From: Isoetes taiwanensis
Taxonomy: Eukaryota > Streptophyta > Lycopodiopsida > Isoetales > Isoetaceae
Reading direction: 5' to 3'
DNA: 64,000 nt
NCBI GenBank assembly: GCA_021234155.1
Contig: JAJEKV010000017.1
Coordinates: 12,159,525-12,223,524, forward strand
The notes under the pieces were generated by a model, which was given only the letters and a program-made list of their open reading frames with translations, was not told the DNA's origin and ran no database searches. A program made the translations under genes and the position numbers. Below are positions 22,197 to 34,690 of the stretch, one piece after another. Each line of letters starts with the position of its first letter. Positions within the stretch are counted from its first letter, which is position 1.

Positions 22197-25100
22197 TATG
22201 AGGTTAAAAATACATCACAACTTGACAGGGAATTGAGAAAGTTAAAGTTCTAAGAAAATGGTAATCTCACTCAGTTCTTCCAAAAATTTGATAATATCAT
22301 AGCTGACTTGGAGATTGCCAAAGTGCCAATTACGAGGGAGTTTCAGGTACTTAATCTTGCAAGAGCATTTTCTGGTTTTGGTCAACTAAGCACCTTAATA
22401 AGAATAGTAGGTAGAAACAGAGAAAAGGCTGAGGCTTTGATCAGGACTAAGATTGAGCAGAGAACTTTACTTAAGGAGGAGAATGAAGATGAAGCTACAG
22501 AAGTCTTGTATGTTGGAAAGGGCAAGACTAGTGGAACCAAGATAGGACCTTGCTTCAATTGTAAGATGTACTGGCATCTGAAAGCAAGCTGCCCCAAGAA
22601 CAAGGAAGTAAAATGTTACAATTGCGATGGCTATGGCCATTTTGCAAGCAATTGCTCAAGTCCAAAGGATATAGGGCATGGCAGGGGCAGAGGGCTGCTA
22701 GCGATGTGAGAAATTTCAGAAATGCAAGGGGTAAGGGTAAGGGATCAATAAGCAGGGAGCATGCATCCGTAAACATAGCAAAGGAGGCTGATGTAGAGGA
22801 AAATGATCCTGATGTTGAAGTAAGTGTCACTAGTATATTGAGTATTTTGAATAATGAATCTAATCATGATCTCTATGTCTTAGATAGTGGAGCTAAGAGA
22901 AGCATAATCAAAACTGCAAACAGATGATCAAGGAGACATCGAGTTATGTTCAAATGGGGAATGGAGAATTTCAAAAGGTGGATCAGGCTGGCATGTTGAA
23001 GCTCTATGATCTAGAAGGAAATATTGTGAATTTGGAGAATGTTTTATGTGTTCCAACAATAGTTAAAAATTTGATATTCACAAGTCAATTAGTTGACTTA
23101 GGGTATAAAGTTTGCTTTGAGAAGCAGTATTGTAAAATCTTTTTGGATAATAAATTGAAGTTTTATACAAAGCAGGTTGGTAATCTATTTGGTTTTTGCA
23201 ATAAGGAGGACACAAAATTGATTGAAACTATAAATGTTGCATCTATAACAGCAGCAAGAATTTGGCACAAAAGGCTGGCACATACTCATCAAAATAATGT
23301 GAGGTTCATGATCAAGAAAGGAATAGATAGTCAGTTTACTTGTTTAGGGTGCAAACTGGGGGAACAACAAGGTTAATCTTTGGCAAATTGAGTAAATAAG
23401 CAAAAGGAATTTTGGATCTTGTTCATATAGATCTATATGGTCCATTGAATGTCAGAAGTTTACATGGAAGAAGATATTTCATTACATTCATAGACGATTA
23501 TTCTAGAAAGACAAAATGCTACACTCTAAAAAACAAAGACCAAGCATTCGATGCATTCAAATTATTTGAGGCTGAAATGGAAAGGCAGACTAATAGAAAA
23601 CTCAGATGCACACGATCTGATCGAGGAGAAGAATTTCTATCAGGAGAATTCATGAAATATTGTGCACAAAAGGGCATTAAAAGACAACTAACTTGCAGGT
23701 ACTCACCGCAACAAAATGGAGTTGTTGAGAGGAAAAACAGATCTTGGACTCTGTAAGAGCTATGCTGGGTTTAGAGTATATGGGCCTGCTGCATTTGGAG
23801 ATAAGACGAAAGCTTGATGACAGAGCTATTTTATGTTTTTTGGTTAGATATGATGAAATATCCAAGGCATATAAACTGTTTGACATAGCACGTGGGAAAA
23901 TTCTTATTAGTAGGGACGTAAGCTTTGATAAAAGCATTTTGTATAAAATTAGACCTACGCTAAATGGTGGACTTAAATGCGTAACAGAAAATGAGATATT
24001 GTCATCAAGGATGGGGAATATAACGACCATAATGCAGCTGAGATTGGAGATTTGGATGACAGTGACATAGATCAAGAAGAAAATGATGCAATAAGTCTGT
24101 AAGCTGAACGAACTAATCAAGAACCTATGGTAGAGAAAAACAAACAAAGAACTCAGAAGGAGAACAACCTCAGAAGCTGAAAGGCTAAAAGTAGAAGTAG
24201 ACATTGATACTAGTAAATATGGGAGAAAAGAGGGTGGCAGGAGCAGAAGATTAGAACAACAAAAAGTAGTATCCATTTTTGCAATAATGGAGCCAGAAGC
24301 TCCTAGATCTTTTGAAGATGCAATTACTGGTGAAAATGCAAGTACGTGGAGGAATGCAATGATTGACCAGATCAATTCTTTCAAGATAACAAGTACCTAT
24401 GAAGTAGTGGATAGACCCAAAGATAAAAATGTCATTGGAAGCAAATGGATTTATAAACTTAAGGGAATGATGGCTCCAGAAAATGCAAAGCCGGATTGGT
24501 AGGACAAAACTTCACACAACAAAGAGGTATTGATTTTGATGATACATTCTGTCCTTTGGTAAAGCTCACAAGCATTAGAACTTTGCTTGCTTATGCAAAT
24601 GCAAATGATTATGAAATACATCACATGGATGTGAAAACAACACTTTTGAATGCAAAACTAGAGGAAGAAATTTATATGAAACGGACTCAGGGTTTTGAAG
24701 AGGATAAGGATAAACTATGGAAGCTCAAAAGAGCGGTATGCGGGTTGAGACAGTCTCCTCGACAGTGGTATTTGTGTATTAACAACTTCTTCAAGGAGCA
24801 TGACTTTGTAAAGCTCAAAAATGAAGGTAATCTGTACAAGTTTCAGTTTGGAAATGATTTTTGCTTTATTGCATTGTATGTTGATGATTGTATCATGGTC
24901 TCAAATGACATGAGATGCATGAACAAATGCAAAATTATCTTGAGTGATAGATTTGAAATGATAGACTTGGACACATTAAAGAAATTTGTAGGGATGGAAG
25001 GTAATAAGAGACAGGAGCAAAAGAATGTTAACTTTGACCCAAAAGGACAATATTCAAGGTATGCTAAATAGATTTGGTATCCGTGCATACAATGACCCAA

Positions 25101-25250
25101 AAGAATCCATGCATACATGTCAAACATATGCGGGTAAGAGCATTGTGGATTACGTACTACTAGATCCAAGCTCAGTAGACAAAATAAAAGAAATCAAAGT
25201 GCTAGAACTAGGAAAGCACATAAACCAATCAAGCCATAATTAAAGTAAGC
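22197..25250 (+). pseudogene. I: copia gag-pol fragment
   Basis: Starts in mid-gag, directly joined to A2 gag. In order: capsid end (ELRKLKF, FDNIIADLE), knuckles CFNCKMYWHLKASC and CYNCDGYGHFASNC (22555-22660), protease VLDSGA (about 22880), pre-integrase IWHKRLAH (about 23262), integrase with HIDLYGPL, FIDDYSR, RSDRGEEF and QNGVVERKN (23425-23745), then RT from 24287 (IGSKWIYKLK, GIDFDDTF, HHMDVKT, ALYVDDCIMV). RNase H is barely started (about 25030-25100). At least five frame breaks. The related E gag at 53823 shares the same layout. Both LTRs are missing. Confidence 0.85.
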
Positions 25251-26174
25251 TCGGTTTGTACGGTAATAGAAGAGACAGATGATCAAATCAAGTATGAAGT
25301 GCACTCGGATAGGATGGACCAGTTCAGAGAATATCTAAGTGATTTAATAACGACATCTAATTGGGAAGACAAGGACACTTCTCTAATGGGGGTAATGCTA
25401 GATGAACTCTTAATAAAAGCTTGTGACAGGATGTACGGGAGACTAAAGAGGAAAATAGGGAACATGAGAAGATTCAAGAGTGCGGCATGATACGACGATG
25501 ATTGCAAGAAGGCAAAAAGAGAAACAAAATTATGGAGGGGGTTAGAGAAATATAGGGATTTGGAAACGGCATATACAAGACTGATAATGAGGAAAAGGAA
25601 AGTGTACATGGCAGAACAATAGAAGAGGAAGATATGTCAATTGAAACAGCAACCGAGGGACTTCTGGAAAGTTTTCAATAGAAAAGTACATCAGAACAAA
25701 ATAACAGATCAAAAGATATGGAAAGACCACCTTAATAAACTATATCACTCTGGGGCAGACAAAATTGAGATATCGGAAGGACTGACACCTGTGAACGTTT
25801 CGAAGAGGAAGAAGTTGGAAGGGTGTTGTACGCCCTAAGTAACAACAAAGCCTCGGACCTACTGGGGTTCACGACGAACATTTTCAAAGCGGCAGAAAAT
25901 GAATTCATTACACTGGTAACCAATATCTTCAACAAAGCCTTAACAAAAGTCCTCCCACATAGCTGGCAGTGCAACAGGGTGATGCCATTATCCAAGGGTG
26001 GGGACCCGCTGAATCCTGGAAGAACTATAATAGTTAGTAGCGGGATGGCAAAATGTTATAGTAAAGTAGTAGAACTAAAGATGACAGATTGGACAGAAAA
26101 GAATAGAAAACAAGCAAGAGAACAAGCAGGGTTCAGACTGAATCACTCAACGATAGACCACTTGGTGACGCTGA

Positions 26175-26183
26175 TAGTAATAA
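26175..26183. repeat. Target-site duplication of MULE P (TAGTAATAA, left)
   Basis: Nine bases repeated exactly at 27097-27105. Nine is the usual length for Mutator-like elements. Confidence 0.9.
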
Positions 26184-27096
26184 GGGAAAAACTACAAAAT
26201 ACCCCTAACTTTATGCGAAATTCACACTTTACCCCTAACTTTCTAAAAATTCATAAAATGCCCCTAAAAAACCTATACATGTATTTGTATTTCTTATGTT
26301 TTCATAAAATGCCCTTAACTTTTGTTTTATTTCATAAAATACCCATAACTTTTAATGAAATTCAAGAAATGCCCCTAACTTTTGTAATATTTGACTAAAA
26401 GCCCTTGCTCAACGTATGACAGAGGGCGAGCTGTCATACGGGCTAGGGCGAGCTGTCCAAGTTGCAGGCAAATCTTCGTGCCTTTGTTGCAAAAGATGGC
26501 ACCTCGGAGAGTAGAGTTGCAAAACTAGAATGTGCACTGAAGGAAAATGACAAAAATCTGATAGAGCTGCAGAATTTGCTCAAAATCTGTACATCAAAAG
26601 CTGAAGAAGCAGATAAAAATGTGGCGGACAAGCAAGAACTCTATTGCATGCATGCACGGAAGTTCAAAACGGAATGGAATGCATTTGAAAAACAACTAAA
26701 CACCCTGTCAAACCTGGTAACGGAAATGGACCGTGATCTTAAGAAGAATTTCTGCCTAACTCTAAATTTCTACCGGACGAATTTCTGCCTAACGAATTTC
26801 TACCGGACTCTAAATTCACAAAGAACATACCGGTAGGAGCTGGTGAACAATGGCAAATGAACTCTATTGCATGCATAATCGGAACTCCACTTCAGCGCAA
26901 TCGGACTCCATTTCGGCGGAGCTCCACCGCCAATTTAGTCCTGCCAATTTAGTTTCTGTTACAGTTTGGACAAAATACAGGAGGGGTATACCCTTTTGGA
27001 CAAATACGGTGCATAAGGGCATTTCGTGAATTTTTAAAAAGTTAGGGGTAAAGTGTGAATTTCGCATAAAGTTAGGGGTATTTTGTAGTTTTTCCC
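26184..27096. mobile_element. P: non-autonomous Mutator-like element, 913 bp
   Basis: Long terminal inverted repeats, about 75-80 bp, almost perfect: both ends read GGGAAAAACTACAAAATACC inward, followed by CCTAACTTTATGCGAAATTC. A 9-bp duplication flanks it. Subterminal copies of ATAAAATGCCCCTAA-like sequence are frequent (26250-26400). No transposase. The middle holds a foreign, coding-like segment (see 26455). It sits in LINE J, whose frame continues cleanly on both sides. Confidence 0.9.
26455..26745 (+). pseudogene. Coding-like coiled-coil segment captured by MULE P
   Basis: An open frame without stops of about 95 residues reading ESRVAKLECALKENDKNLIE, then LLKICTSKAEEADKNVADK and KTEWNAFEKQLNTLSNLV: heptad-like, Leu/Glu/Lys-rich, as in coiled coils. 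I do not recognise the parent protein. Its composition differs from the AT-rich ends of the element, which suggests capture of a host exon (Pack-MULE style). After it come short repeats of AATTTCTGCCTAAC/AATTTCTACCGGAC (26748-26810). Confidence 0.5.
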
Positions 27097-27249
27097 TAGT
27101 AATAATAGAAAAAACAAGATCACAAGAGAAAAAAGTATATCGTTGTTTTGTTGACTTCAAAAAGGCCTTTGACACGGTACCAAGGGATAAACTTTTGCAA
27201 AGGCTGAGGGAATTGGATTTACCACACCATCTGCTAGTGGCTATAGCTA

Positions 27250-27532
27250 GGGGTCAAAGCATGGAGGTGGGGGACACTTTTTGTGTCAGCGACACATGGT
27301 GCTTAGGGGGTGCTTTCTGGAGCTATTTTCTTTGTATTTTTAAAAAATATTTTTCATTTATTTTTTTGATATTTTTCCCTGAAACGCATTCATATTACGC
27401 CTTGGAATACAAAATTTCAGCTTCATCGGAGTTATAGAAAAAAAGATAAAAATAAGTAAAATTTCTTGCATTAGGTGCTTAAGGGGTGCTTGGTTGGCGC
27501 AAAAATGCCCCCCCAGCTCCATGCTTTGACCT
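27250..27532. mobile_element. Q: small DNA transposon (MITE), about 283 bp
   Basis: Ends GGGGTCAAAGCATGGAGGTG and, reversed, AGGTCAAAGCATGGAGCTGG are inverted repeats of about 24 bp. The flanking LINE frame is restored if a 3-bp duplication CTA (27247-27249, 27533-27535; TAG is equally possible) is removed. A 3-bp duplication fits PIF/Harbinger or CACTA types; I cannot choose. No coding capacity. Confidence 0.75.
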
Positions 27533-27595
27533 CTAGACTATATGAAAAAGTGGAAGCCAAGATGGGTCCAGGATAAGAAGAAGAGGAATGTGATA

Positions 27596-28527
27596 TAGGG
27601 CAGGGATGATTTTAAGGCACGAATTTTTGTGAAAATGCGAATTTTTATAAAATTGCAAAATTGGACACGAATGTTTAGTAGGCCACGTAAGCTCATGAAA
27701 AATAAAAATTCATCAAGATTTTATGACTTGGCTTTCCCACTCTTGCCACCATCGCTGGAGCTACGAACTCAAAGGTGAGTTGATGTCGCCTTAGGAGCAA
27801 TGAAATCTCTTGCCTTTTAGTTGATCCTTCGCCATAGTCACGAACATGGTAAAAAAAAAAAAAAAAAAAAATAAATTCGTCTTACTTTTGTACATATCGG
27901 TGATTATCCTGAGATTATCAGATGATCAGGTTAGTATTTTAGATGTTAAATTTGTCATGTATGAGCTTGATTTCATTTACTGCTGCAAAAGTATAGATCT
28001 AGGTTAGATCAGGCCGATTTAAGGAAGTTGCAGAAGAACCAATGATACTAAGTAGATCACGTCGAATTTGCTTGGTAGAGCTCGACTTTGCCCAAGGAAT
28101 CCATGATGAGGAAGAACTCAATTTTTTTACTGCAAGGCTGAATTTCTGTAAGCAGTTTTGTATTACCGCCTTCAAAAGATTTCCTTCAAAATTATACCTC
28201 TGAATTTCTCTCACGAGTTTGTTTGAGTCTAAGATCAACATATTTCACACTCAAAACTTTCTATGATCATCAGTAATTGCACTAGGTACATGCTTTTTTC
28301 TAAGCAGTTTTGCATTTCCATGTTCTTTCTTTTATAAAACAATTATTTATTTGTGTAGGCTGTTTATTATATCTCTTTAATTGCAATAGATTCTGATAAA
28401 TACCTATCGTATTCATTTAGCAGCGGGATAGTTTACTTCGCTTTATTATATGACGCTTCTTTAATTAAGGATAGTCATTCAATCTTTCTGCTTTATTACA
28501 TGCTTTATTCTAACCATATCTTATAGC
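27596..28527. other. No gene recognised; 21-base poly-A
   Basis: AT-rich. A run of 21 A at 27851-27871 is the only marked feature. It may include the 5' flank or promoter of the hAT relic that starts at 28528. Confidence 0.5.
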
Positions 28528-30800
28528 ATGGCTGACAATGAGAAGAGAGGCATTCACTCATATTTTAGCAGTTCCTCCTTCTATATTAGCAACATTGCAT
28601 CTAGCTCTATTGACATGCACATGAATGAGGGTTCAGCTAATAAGGAAGACATGTTTGATAGCTTTGTTAGTGGTGATGATGAGGATGCTGGAAATGAAGA
28701 TCAAGAACAAACAGGAAATAGCATGGAGGAGAATGTTGTACCGGAGAAGAATAAGAAAGGAAAGGAAAGGTTGCGATCTAATTGGGCTGCAGGACAGAAT
28801 TTTTTGTCTGAGTGGGTTGAGAAACACACTTGGATTGAGCCCATTCCAAGTCTGGATGGTGGGTTGCTAAACGAGCACGTTGCATTCCTCGTTCATGGAA
28901 GCAAAAGTCAAATTGCGAGATGCAGCTGAAAATAGACACCATTGAAAAACACATGGGAAAGTTATATGAGAAAAAGTTTATATGGAAAGGAGCTGAATGT
29001 TGTTACATGAAAGGATAAAAGTAATGTAATACTTTTTGAGCAGCATAAGAAAATAGAGAAACAAAAAGTAGAGAATGCTGCATCAATTCGCCTCATGTTC
29101 CAAAAAAAGGTTGGATAAAAGTTTAGGTGCCAAGCTAGTACAATTGCAAACAATTTTTCTTGTCTTGAAGTTGGGGCACCCTATGACAAACTATCTGGAA
29201 TATAAAAGGTTCCTCTTGCTCCCATGCATGTCAAATTTTCCTAATTCGCATTGGTCACGAAACAATAGATGGGAATTTGCTAAGGTAATGAATCAAGTTA
29301 TGCAGGATGACTTGAGAGACATTATAAAAATGTGCGATTACTTTTCATTGTCATTGGATGAAGCTAGCACTAAAGACAATAGTTCTTGGGTCTGTATGAC
29401 AGTCTATTATGTGAAAGAACATGTGAGACGGTCCACCTATCTTGGGGTTAGAAAGCTTATGCAAGATGCTAATCCAGAGAACATATATGAGATTGTAAAG
29501 GAGACCCTACTTAACCATCTAGAATTGTCCATGGACGAGATCGCAAGAAAACTAGTTTGTGTTGGCGTGGATGGAGCTTCTGTTATGCAAGGGAACAGAA
29601 ATGGTTTGTGTGTTCGGATTCAGACTGGAATGGCACCTTATATGTTGGGAATACATTGTATGGCTCATCGCATGGATTTAGCATATCAAATTGTAGAACC
29701 AATTCAAATGCGTTGAGACGGTGGAAAACTTGGTTACCAAAGCATATGCATTCTTTAGTCGTAGCTCTAAAAGGTTAGCTACAATTTATCTATTTTCCTG
29801 TTTTATTGGGTTCTCTTTTTATTCATCTATTATTACAGCAGTATTGAGCTCATTTACTACATGTGATGCAGGTATAGATTATTCAAGGATATATCTGCAT
29901 GTTTGACTAAAGCTAATAAGATGCTAAAGAGCGTTATCACGAGTCTCCTATATTACTCAGCTGAACGGACCTTCAATGAATATCCAGCACCAGTTGCACT
30001 AATGGATAAGATATGTGTTAAAAAAACTAAGGAGACAGAGAAGGCTTTGGAACTATTGACCCTCCTTACAGATACTGAGACCTTGTTGACATTAGCAGGC
30101 AATGCATATTTGAATTGGATATTAATGGCATTGATCTATCATGCTCCTGCAAAAAGAAACCATGTACGTCTCAAAATATAGCAACATAAGGAAGTTGTCA
30201 TGCCATGCCTTAGAGTGTTTGTACACAACTGCTTCTATAGTGCCATACAACAAAGAAAAATTTCCTTCATGGTACAAGCTTGTTGAAATTGAGAGCACAA
30301 ATTCGAAGAGCTTTTTGGCATATGATTCTAAAGACAAAGTTTGTGTGAAAGCACATTCTCGATTAGTGCAGGTATATTAATTCATTATCCTTTTAATTTT
30401 GCTGATTTATGGTCTTGTGTATGTTATACGTCAGCTTCATAAATTTACCAAGTATTAAAAGAATGTTGACCTTTTGAAGATTGTATAACATTAGTATAGC
30501 AGGTGTATTTTTACTGTTTTGGGCTGTTTTGATGTGTGCCTAAGCACTAGATTGTGTTTTTGGGCTATTTTGATGTGTGCCTAAGCACTAGATTGTGTTG
30601 CAGATGTATACGACAAGAACTATAGTCCATGGTCGTCTTCCAATAAGGAGCCCTACAAGTAGAGAAGCTTTCAATAATACAATGGACGTGGTGAGGAGCA
30701 ATTGGTGTCGTCAGGCAGAAGCCACAAAGCAAAAGAGGAGCAATTGGTATTGCCAATCAAAATGCCACAATAAGGGCAATTATGTGCTATAAGGCAATCG
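28528..30800 (+). pseudogene. R: intron-bearing hAT-like transposase relic
   Basis: The first frame from 28528 is acidic and disordered. After a shift a BED-like/linker part reads IDTIEKHMGKLYEKKF (28935-28980). The RNase H-like core follows (29180-29718): LSLDEASTKDNSSWVC with a catalytic-type Asp, then VCVGVDGASVMQGNRNG and GIHCMAHRMDLAY, the hAT hallmarks. The frame then runs FFSRSSKR, and joins YRLFKDISACLTKANK if 29774-29871 (GT...TGCAG) is removed as an intron. A second GT...AG candidate is 30372-30602, followed by MYTRTIVHGR. Frameshifts near 28920, 29010 and 29718 argue that it is dead. The C-terminal dimerisation domain is not seen. Confidence 0.7.
30521..30602 (+). repeat. 41-bp tandem duplication in an hAT intron
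   Basis: Units 30521-30561 and 30562-30602 (GGGCTGTTTTGATGTGTGCC...), one base different near the start. The last unit runs into the proposed splice acceptor TTGCAG. Confidence 0.85.
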
Positions 30801-30802
30801 AA

Positions 30803-31666
30803 GTTGCAGTATCTAAACTGAAAGCAAGTTGGTGTAAAATCCCTGCAACAAACTATCTGATTGGGACCAAGGGAAAAATGAAGGGCTTGAGGTACGAAAA
30901 TGTCACACAGGTCAGAATCAGCAGACCACTCCTTAGACCAAACAGCTTCATATACTTACTACAGGTTGTCGAGGAAGAAACCTGACAACTCCTCAACGCA
31001 TCAGAAATAGAGGCCGAAGATAAAGTTATTGCCAAAGATCAAAATTATTGCAGAAATAGAGCCTGTTAAGAAAGGATTTGCAAATTATTGTAGAAATAGA
31101 GCCCGTTAAGAAAGGATTTGCAAAATGGAGCCAGAATCTGGGATTTCACAGCAAAAAAACCTCAGAACCAAATCCTCACGCAGCCAGCGAAGCCATCTTC
31201 TGGGCTCAGAAGAGCAGGATCTGAAAACGAAAAATATTTGGGTCTTCAAGAAGGAAAAATCCGGCTCATCCAATTATCACCAAAACTCCGTCCGTTCCTG
31301 GCAGCAAAATCAAGCGCTAAACAGAACTAGGGCATGCAAATGGGAAAAAGGGGGCAAAAGTCAGAGCTAGAAAAGGGGAGGTGCCTTCTGCACCAGCCAA
31401 AAACCTAATCGACGGGTGGGACTAAAAGCAAGCCAAAGGTTACGAGACAAGAAATTGGCAGGAGAAACTTCACACAGCTTCGAACAAGAGGGAAAGAAGG
31501 CAAACGGTTGATAGGGTGGACAAGCAGGAGCCAAAACAGAAAACTGTGGAGATACAGATGTGCTGAAGAAGAATGGAAAAGGCCCAGAAGAGTATATATA
31601 GGAGGACGAAACCTAACTGCCCGAGACGATGGTTTTAAGTACGCCCGATTTGGGTTGGCCTCCCAC
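30803..31666. other. No gene recognised; 40-bp tandem duplication
   Basis: Units 31042-31081 and 31082-31121 (AAATTATTG..AGAAATAGAGCC). Short open frames at 31118-31370 overlap in different phases and show no domain. Confidence 0.55.
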
Positions 31667-31798
31667 GGAAACCCTTCCGGGTTTTAATGGAAACCCTTCC
31701 GGCTTTCCATGGAAACCCTTCCGGCTTTCCATGGAAACCCTTCCGGCTTTCCACGGAAACCCTTCCGGGTTTTAATGGAAACCCTACTCTATTATGTT
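31667..31798 (+). repeat. 22-bp minisatellite, six copies
   Basis: GGAAACCCTTCCGG starts at 31667, 31689, 31711, 31733, 31755 and 31777, an exact 22-bp spacing. Similar units occur at 34617 and 34642, and reversed at 34671-34685. Confidence 0.9.
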
Positions 31799-34616
31799 GC
31801 ATCATGGCACTATGCTCTACATAATCTCTATTGCATAACCTTTGTCTTTGTTAAATATTCTTCTTATTTTACATTCACATCAAGATATACGCCAAAATTT
31901 GCAGAATATACAAAAAATGATTTCATTCAAGATGCAAACAGCCACCACAATCTCCATCCTGGATTTTAACCCAGGCCACAGTACTACCCCTCGCTTAGTT
32001 TGCTTTTAAACTAAGTTTATTATATAAGCATGCTGATCCTACTTTTATTTCAAGTGAAAGCCATATTGTTAAGAGATGGGTATCATTACTTCAGCTCTTC
32101 TTATTCACATTTACATCTAGACTTACACTATATATGCATTTAATGCAAAAATACAGCTCCGTTCAGGATGTAAACTTAATCCCCATATCCATCAAGGGTA
32201 AAACCCAAGCCACAGCCAGAAGGTAACTTTCATTTGGTTGATATTTTATTCTTATAATGTAATCTAGACATGTAGAGTTATAACGCAAGATTTACTCATG
32301 TTTATCTTAAACCACATCTTCCTAAAGTTATTTAAGTTTGTATCCTTCAAGAACTTGTTATTTTTTGTTTTTTTCTTCAAGAACTTGTTATTTTTTGTTT
32401 TTTTCTTTAAACATCTTTAGCTCAAAACCAAATATCTATTCTTTACACCTTATTAGCTTTCTGAATTATACTAACAGTCATTTGGTAAAGTCTATTAAGT
32501 TTGTCTCCATCCAGAACTTATTATCAATTTTTTCATATTCAAAGCTTTTCATAATCAGTGTTTTTCATTTACAACATGACACTTCATATATCCGAATCAA
32601 TATTCCATGCTTTCATTTTCTATTATCAAGTGTTGATCTTTTCAAGTAATAGGTTTCTTCTCAACTTCAACTATTTTCAAAAAATGTTTACAATATGCTG
32701 TTTATGACCTGTACATTCTATGCACATCCTAACTTTAGTTTATCAGCTGTAAGAACCCAAGCTCTTCATGGATGACAAAATGTACCGCTCGTCATGACAA
32801 AATTGTTTCACAAAGTACATCTGAAAATGTTATTCTAGTGCTTATGGAAAGCTCACATACGTTTCAAATCCGTTTTCCATACCCCTTTAAGTACCTATCC
32901 TAGCATAAGGAGTTCTACGAAAACATAAATCCATAGAAATTATTGAAGAGATGATACTTTCTCATCAGATAAAAATCAAATATCCTCAACAAGAACCTGA
33001 ATCTTTTCGCCTCCAGATATCTGTGAATTGTATCAGATATTTTTGTTCTTGTTTAGCCTCCACCATGTTTCTATTATCCATGCCTTACTAACTTGGCTCA
33101 TCAATACTTTGGCTGCAGATATTCTGCTTTAAGCATATGCATATTGTTAGACTTTGATCAAAATTTTGAGCATAGAAACCGAGCAACAAGACTATACGTA
33201 GATAGCAAGGGCCCTAAGGATAAAGTATAGTATCAGCCTATGACTAATAGGCCTTCATAATTTTTGCAAATCCCAAGCAAATTTATGCTACATCTTTTAG
33301 TCTAAAGTCATACCTTTATCTCAGATCCATAAGCTGCATATGAGAACTTGGCAAAGCCATTTAAAGGCATCCAAAAGTTGGAGATGCTTCGTCATTGAAT
33401 TTGCAAGCACTAGCCTTAGCAGACGAATCTCCTTCCCACTACCATATATTACTATCAGCAAATATCTTGCCTTTGACAACTGGAAATATCTTGCTTTTGA
33501 CACTGTCCATTTTTGAAAAACTTGGATTTGTTCTGGACATAGAATAGCACAGCATAACTTTGCAGATTCATACCTCTTATTGCTATTGCCTGCGGTATGA
33601 CAACACTATGCAAAATCGAACCATGTATTGCCACAGATCTTCAAGAGCCACAAATCGATTGCAGCCAAGGCAGATTAGAGTGCAACTAGGATAAACTTTA
33701 GTGGCCTGTATAACATATCTCATGCAAAACCATGCCATGTAAAACCATATGGACTTACCTGGTTTATTTTCTTCCAGGCTTCTATATTTTGTCATGATCT
33801 GGCATAGTCATGATGATCTGACACAAATTCCATATCATATAAAGCTTTGGATAACCACAGCATCCAAGAACCCCAAAGTTCGTAAGAGGGCAAATCTGAG
33901 TTGAAAGCTCATATCAACAAAATCTGTACATACGAATCTTTGAAGGCAGATGTCCCAATCAGAGCCAGGATTGTTAGTATGGTAAAGATATGGCTTTGTG
34001 CTCTGCCTGGGGCCGATTACCCATCTTAAAAACCCTGTCTAGTCGGATCAAGACTTCACACCATGGCACAGAGCAGTTTCATCATAAATCGATGCACATA
34101 TTTGTAGCTCCTGAAACCAATCCGGCAGCCTAGCCACAGGCAACTAAGAAATAGTGTATCAGGCATGTAACATCACATTTGATCGTTTCAAAATGTAGAG
34201 GGACCACTGTGGCCGCATGGCACAGAGCATTTTCTCCCCTTTGTCTCCAGAAATCCAGAAATCCAGAAATCTTTGCCGAAATCTTTGCCAAAATCTTTGC
34301 CGAAATCCAGAAATCTTTGCCGAAATCCAGAAATTGAACGCTGGTATTGCCATAAATCCTCAAGTTTTTTGTTAGTAATCTTCCACAAATCGCCAGAAAT
34401 CGAATCCTGAATCGCCACAAACACTTTCTTAATCCTTGCCTCAGAAACGCCTCTTCAATCCTTGCCGGTGAGGTGAAACCTGAAACCTTGAATCGCCAAT
34501 TGCAGCCGGAGAAGAGGTGAGAAGAAAAGAAATTGTTTTTAAAAAGCCTCTTCTAAAATAGCCGTGGGAATTAAATCTGTTCATATTCATTATCTTCAAC
34601 CGAAAAGACTTTTAGT
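31799..34616. other. AT-rich DNA, no gene recognised
   Basis: 2.8 kb without a recognisable frame. Contains a 30-bp tandem duplication (32345-32374, 32375-32404) and a short-period array of AGAAATC/TTTGCCGAAATC at 34248-34336. Being bracketed by the same 22-bp motif on both sides, the second cluster partly inverted, it could be the body of an unrecognised element. Confidence 0.5.
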
Positions 34617-34690
34617 GGAAACCCTTCCGGGGTTCTAATATGGAAACCCTTCCGGATTTCGGATTATAACCCCAGAAGGGTTTCCACTAA
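34617..34690. repeat. Second cluster of the GGAAACCCTTCC motif
   Basis: Two forward units and one reversed unit (AGAAGGGTTTCCAC) ending the stretch that began at 31667. Confidence 0.7.

Larger units (their letters stand above)
25255..27595 (+). pseudogene. J: LINE ORF2 fragment with two nested DNA elements
   Basis: Pieces of a LINE ORF2 between endonuclease and RT: DDCKKAKRETKLW (25495), QQPRDFWKVFNRKV (25650), then RT fingers NNKASDLLGF, PHSWQCNRVMPLSKGG and QAGFRLNHSTIDHLV (25835-26175). The frame is cut by MULE P (26184-27096) and resumes with YRCFVDFKKAFDTVPR (27138-27185), RT motif A. It is then cut by MITE Q (27250-27532), after which LYEKVEAKMG continues to about 27565. The FADD motif and the 3' end are absent. 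Several stops and shifts; not functional. Confidence 0.85.
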
